A stretch of DNA of 64,000 nt from NCBI GenBank assembly GCA_942492915.1, contig OW818662.1, forward strand, positions 3,162,001-3,226,000. Reading direction: 5' to 3'. How positions within the stretch are numbered: the first letter of the stretch is position 1; every line of letters begins with the position of its first letter. This DNA comes from Turneriella sp942492915. Its GTDB lineage: Bacteria; Spirochaetota; Leptospiria; Turneriellales; Turneriellaceae. A program made the translations under genes and the position numbers. Below the pieces are notes generated by a model. That model was not told the DNA's origin. It did no database searches and saw nothing but the letters and a program-made list of their open reading frames with translations. This document shows, piece after piece, positions 63,423-64,000 of the stretch.

Positions 63423-64000
63423 ATGTTATCTTTTCGGTTTGCGATCCCCCTCTTGATCGCAATTGGCGGTTTTGCGGCCCTCGAGGCGCAGAAGCTGCCC
63501 AATTTCTACAATGAAACCATGAACTTTCGCATCGAATGGAAAGGTATACGCGCCGGCGACGTCACCATGCGCACGCGCACCGAAGGCGATAAACACATCA
63601 CCGTCAATGCGCGCGTCAATTCACTGCAGACCGTACACGGAATTTACTACGTGCAGGGTGCATTCGCCACTAAATGGAACCACGTGTCACGCGTGCCGGT
63701 AATTGCCTTTGAAGAATCGTACCAGGGCGATGCCTACCAGCGCCGCAAGTTTCGTTTTGGCAACGGTAAGGTTAACGTCGACAAGAATGAAAAGAAGTTT
63801 CAAGAGCACAGCTACCCGCATTCATCGGTACTGAAGGGCGAATGGAAGGAAAACTATGACGTGAGCACCAAGGGTGGTTATCAGGATCTTCTGGGCGCTT
63901 TCTACTATGTACGCAGCACAGGGCGCGTACCGCGGGTGGGTGAAGTATTGCGCGTGCCCGTGTTGCCTGCAGGCGCACGACGCAGCCTCGTTCTGAAGGT
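63423..64000 (+). CDS. DUF3108 exported protein (truncated by window end)
   Basis: The reading frame from ATG 63423 opens M-L-S-F-R-F-A-I-P-L-L-I-A-I-G-G-F, a signal peptide ending near L-E-A. The mature chain then runs to the end of the window without a stop (192 codons). It shows E-T-M-N-F-R-I-E-W-K-G-I-R-A-G-D-V-T-M near its start, the DUF3108 opening block of periplasmic beta-rich proteins. The function is unknown; it could bind lipid or act in export. It is divergent from the cyclase. Confidence 0.75.
   Translation, partial: MLSFRFAIPLLIAIGGFAALEAQKLPNFYNETMNFRIEWKGIRAGDVTMRTRTEGDKHITVNARVNSLQTVHGIYYVQGAFATKWNHVSRVPVIAFEESYQGDAYQRRKFRFGNGKVNVDKNEKKFQEHSYPHSSVLKGEWKENYDVSTKGGYQDLLGAFYYVRSTGRVPRVGEVLRVPVLPAGARRSLVLK

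Noticed and set aside
1..64000. CRISPR arrays, transposases, integrases, prophage genes
   Set aside because: No regularly spaced direct repeats and no recognisable mobile-element proteins were found on either strand.

Overview
The window is bacterial chromosome of about 54% GC (by eye) and almost certainly spirochaetal. It carries a flagellar hook block (fliK-flgD-flgE), many short secreted lipoproteins with loose lipoboxes, and a BLUF-type photoactivated adenylate cyclase very like bPAC. Such cyclases have been described from the Leptospiraceae species Turneriella parva and Leptonema illini, so a Turneriella-like member of Leptospiraceae is my best guess. This is inference; no marker in the window names the species. 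I see no tRNA, rRNA, CRISPR array, transposase or prophage. The region is ordinary core chromosome with several small orphan genes.

Layout. 0-9 kb: a twin-CX3C lipoprotein, a VOC/hydrolase/pseudouridine-synthase operon, an MFS carrier with membrane proteins, yidD, a TSUP carrier, and a GAF-GGDEF-EAL protein downstream of rpmH-rnpA. 9.7-16.6 kb: a PDZ-thioredoxin protein, an Fn3-nuclease, a His-rich peptide with an HME-RND metal pump, and a small ferredoxin. 16.7-25 kb: clpC, rsmH, a receiver/ATPase regulator, and a lipid and acyl-CoA group. 25-34 kb: SRAP, a CIRCE-controlled Hsp20 pair, a potassium channel, and rplM-rpsI. 33.5-45.4 kb: a SurA-like lipoprotein, cheW, ribD, a glycosyltransferase, an acyl-CoA dehydrogenase, mrp-dcd. 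45.4-49.9 kb: a leftward rpsU-dnaG-nucleotidyltransferase-cca operon. 50-55.7 kb: sucD, def, pdhB and pseudouridine synthases. 55.9-60.4 kb: the flagellar genes and a GHKL-like protein. 60.4-64 kb: an NCS2 permease, the photoactivated cyclase and a truncated DUF3108 gene.

Most notable non-gene structure. Three parS-type sites (TGTTTCACGTGAAACA or one base off) lie inside fliK and flgD, each encoding V-S-R-E-T, with a cluster of DnaA-box-like sites just upstream of fliK. Together with rpmH-rnpA this suggests the window is near the replication origin. The cyclase gene has a strong promoter whose -10 ends 6 nt before the ATG, implying a leaderless mRNA, with an 11-bp inverted repeat over the -35; clpC has the same spacing. 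Two dispersed palindromic motifs (TTTCCTTAACTAAGGAAA and TAGCTATGGA-AA-TCCATAGCTA) recur. Several genes end in very long perfect stem-loops with no U-tract.
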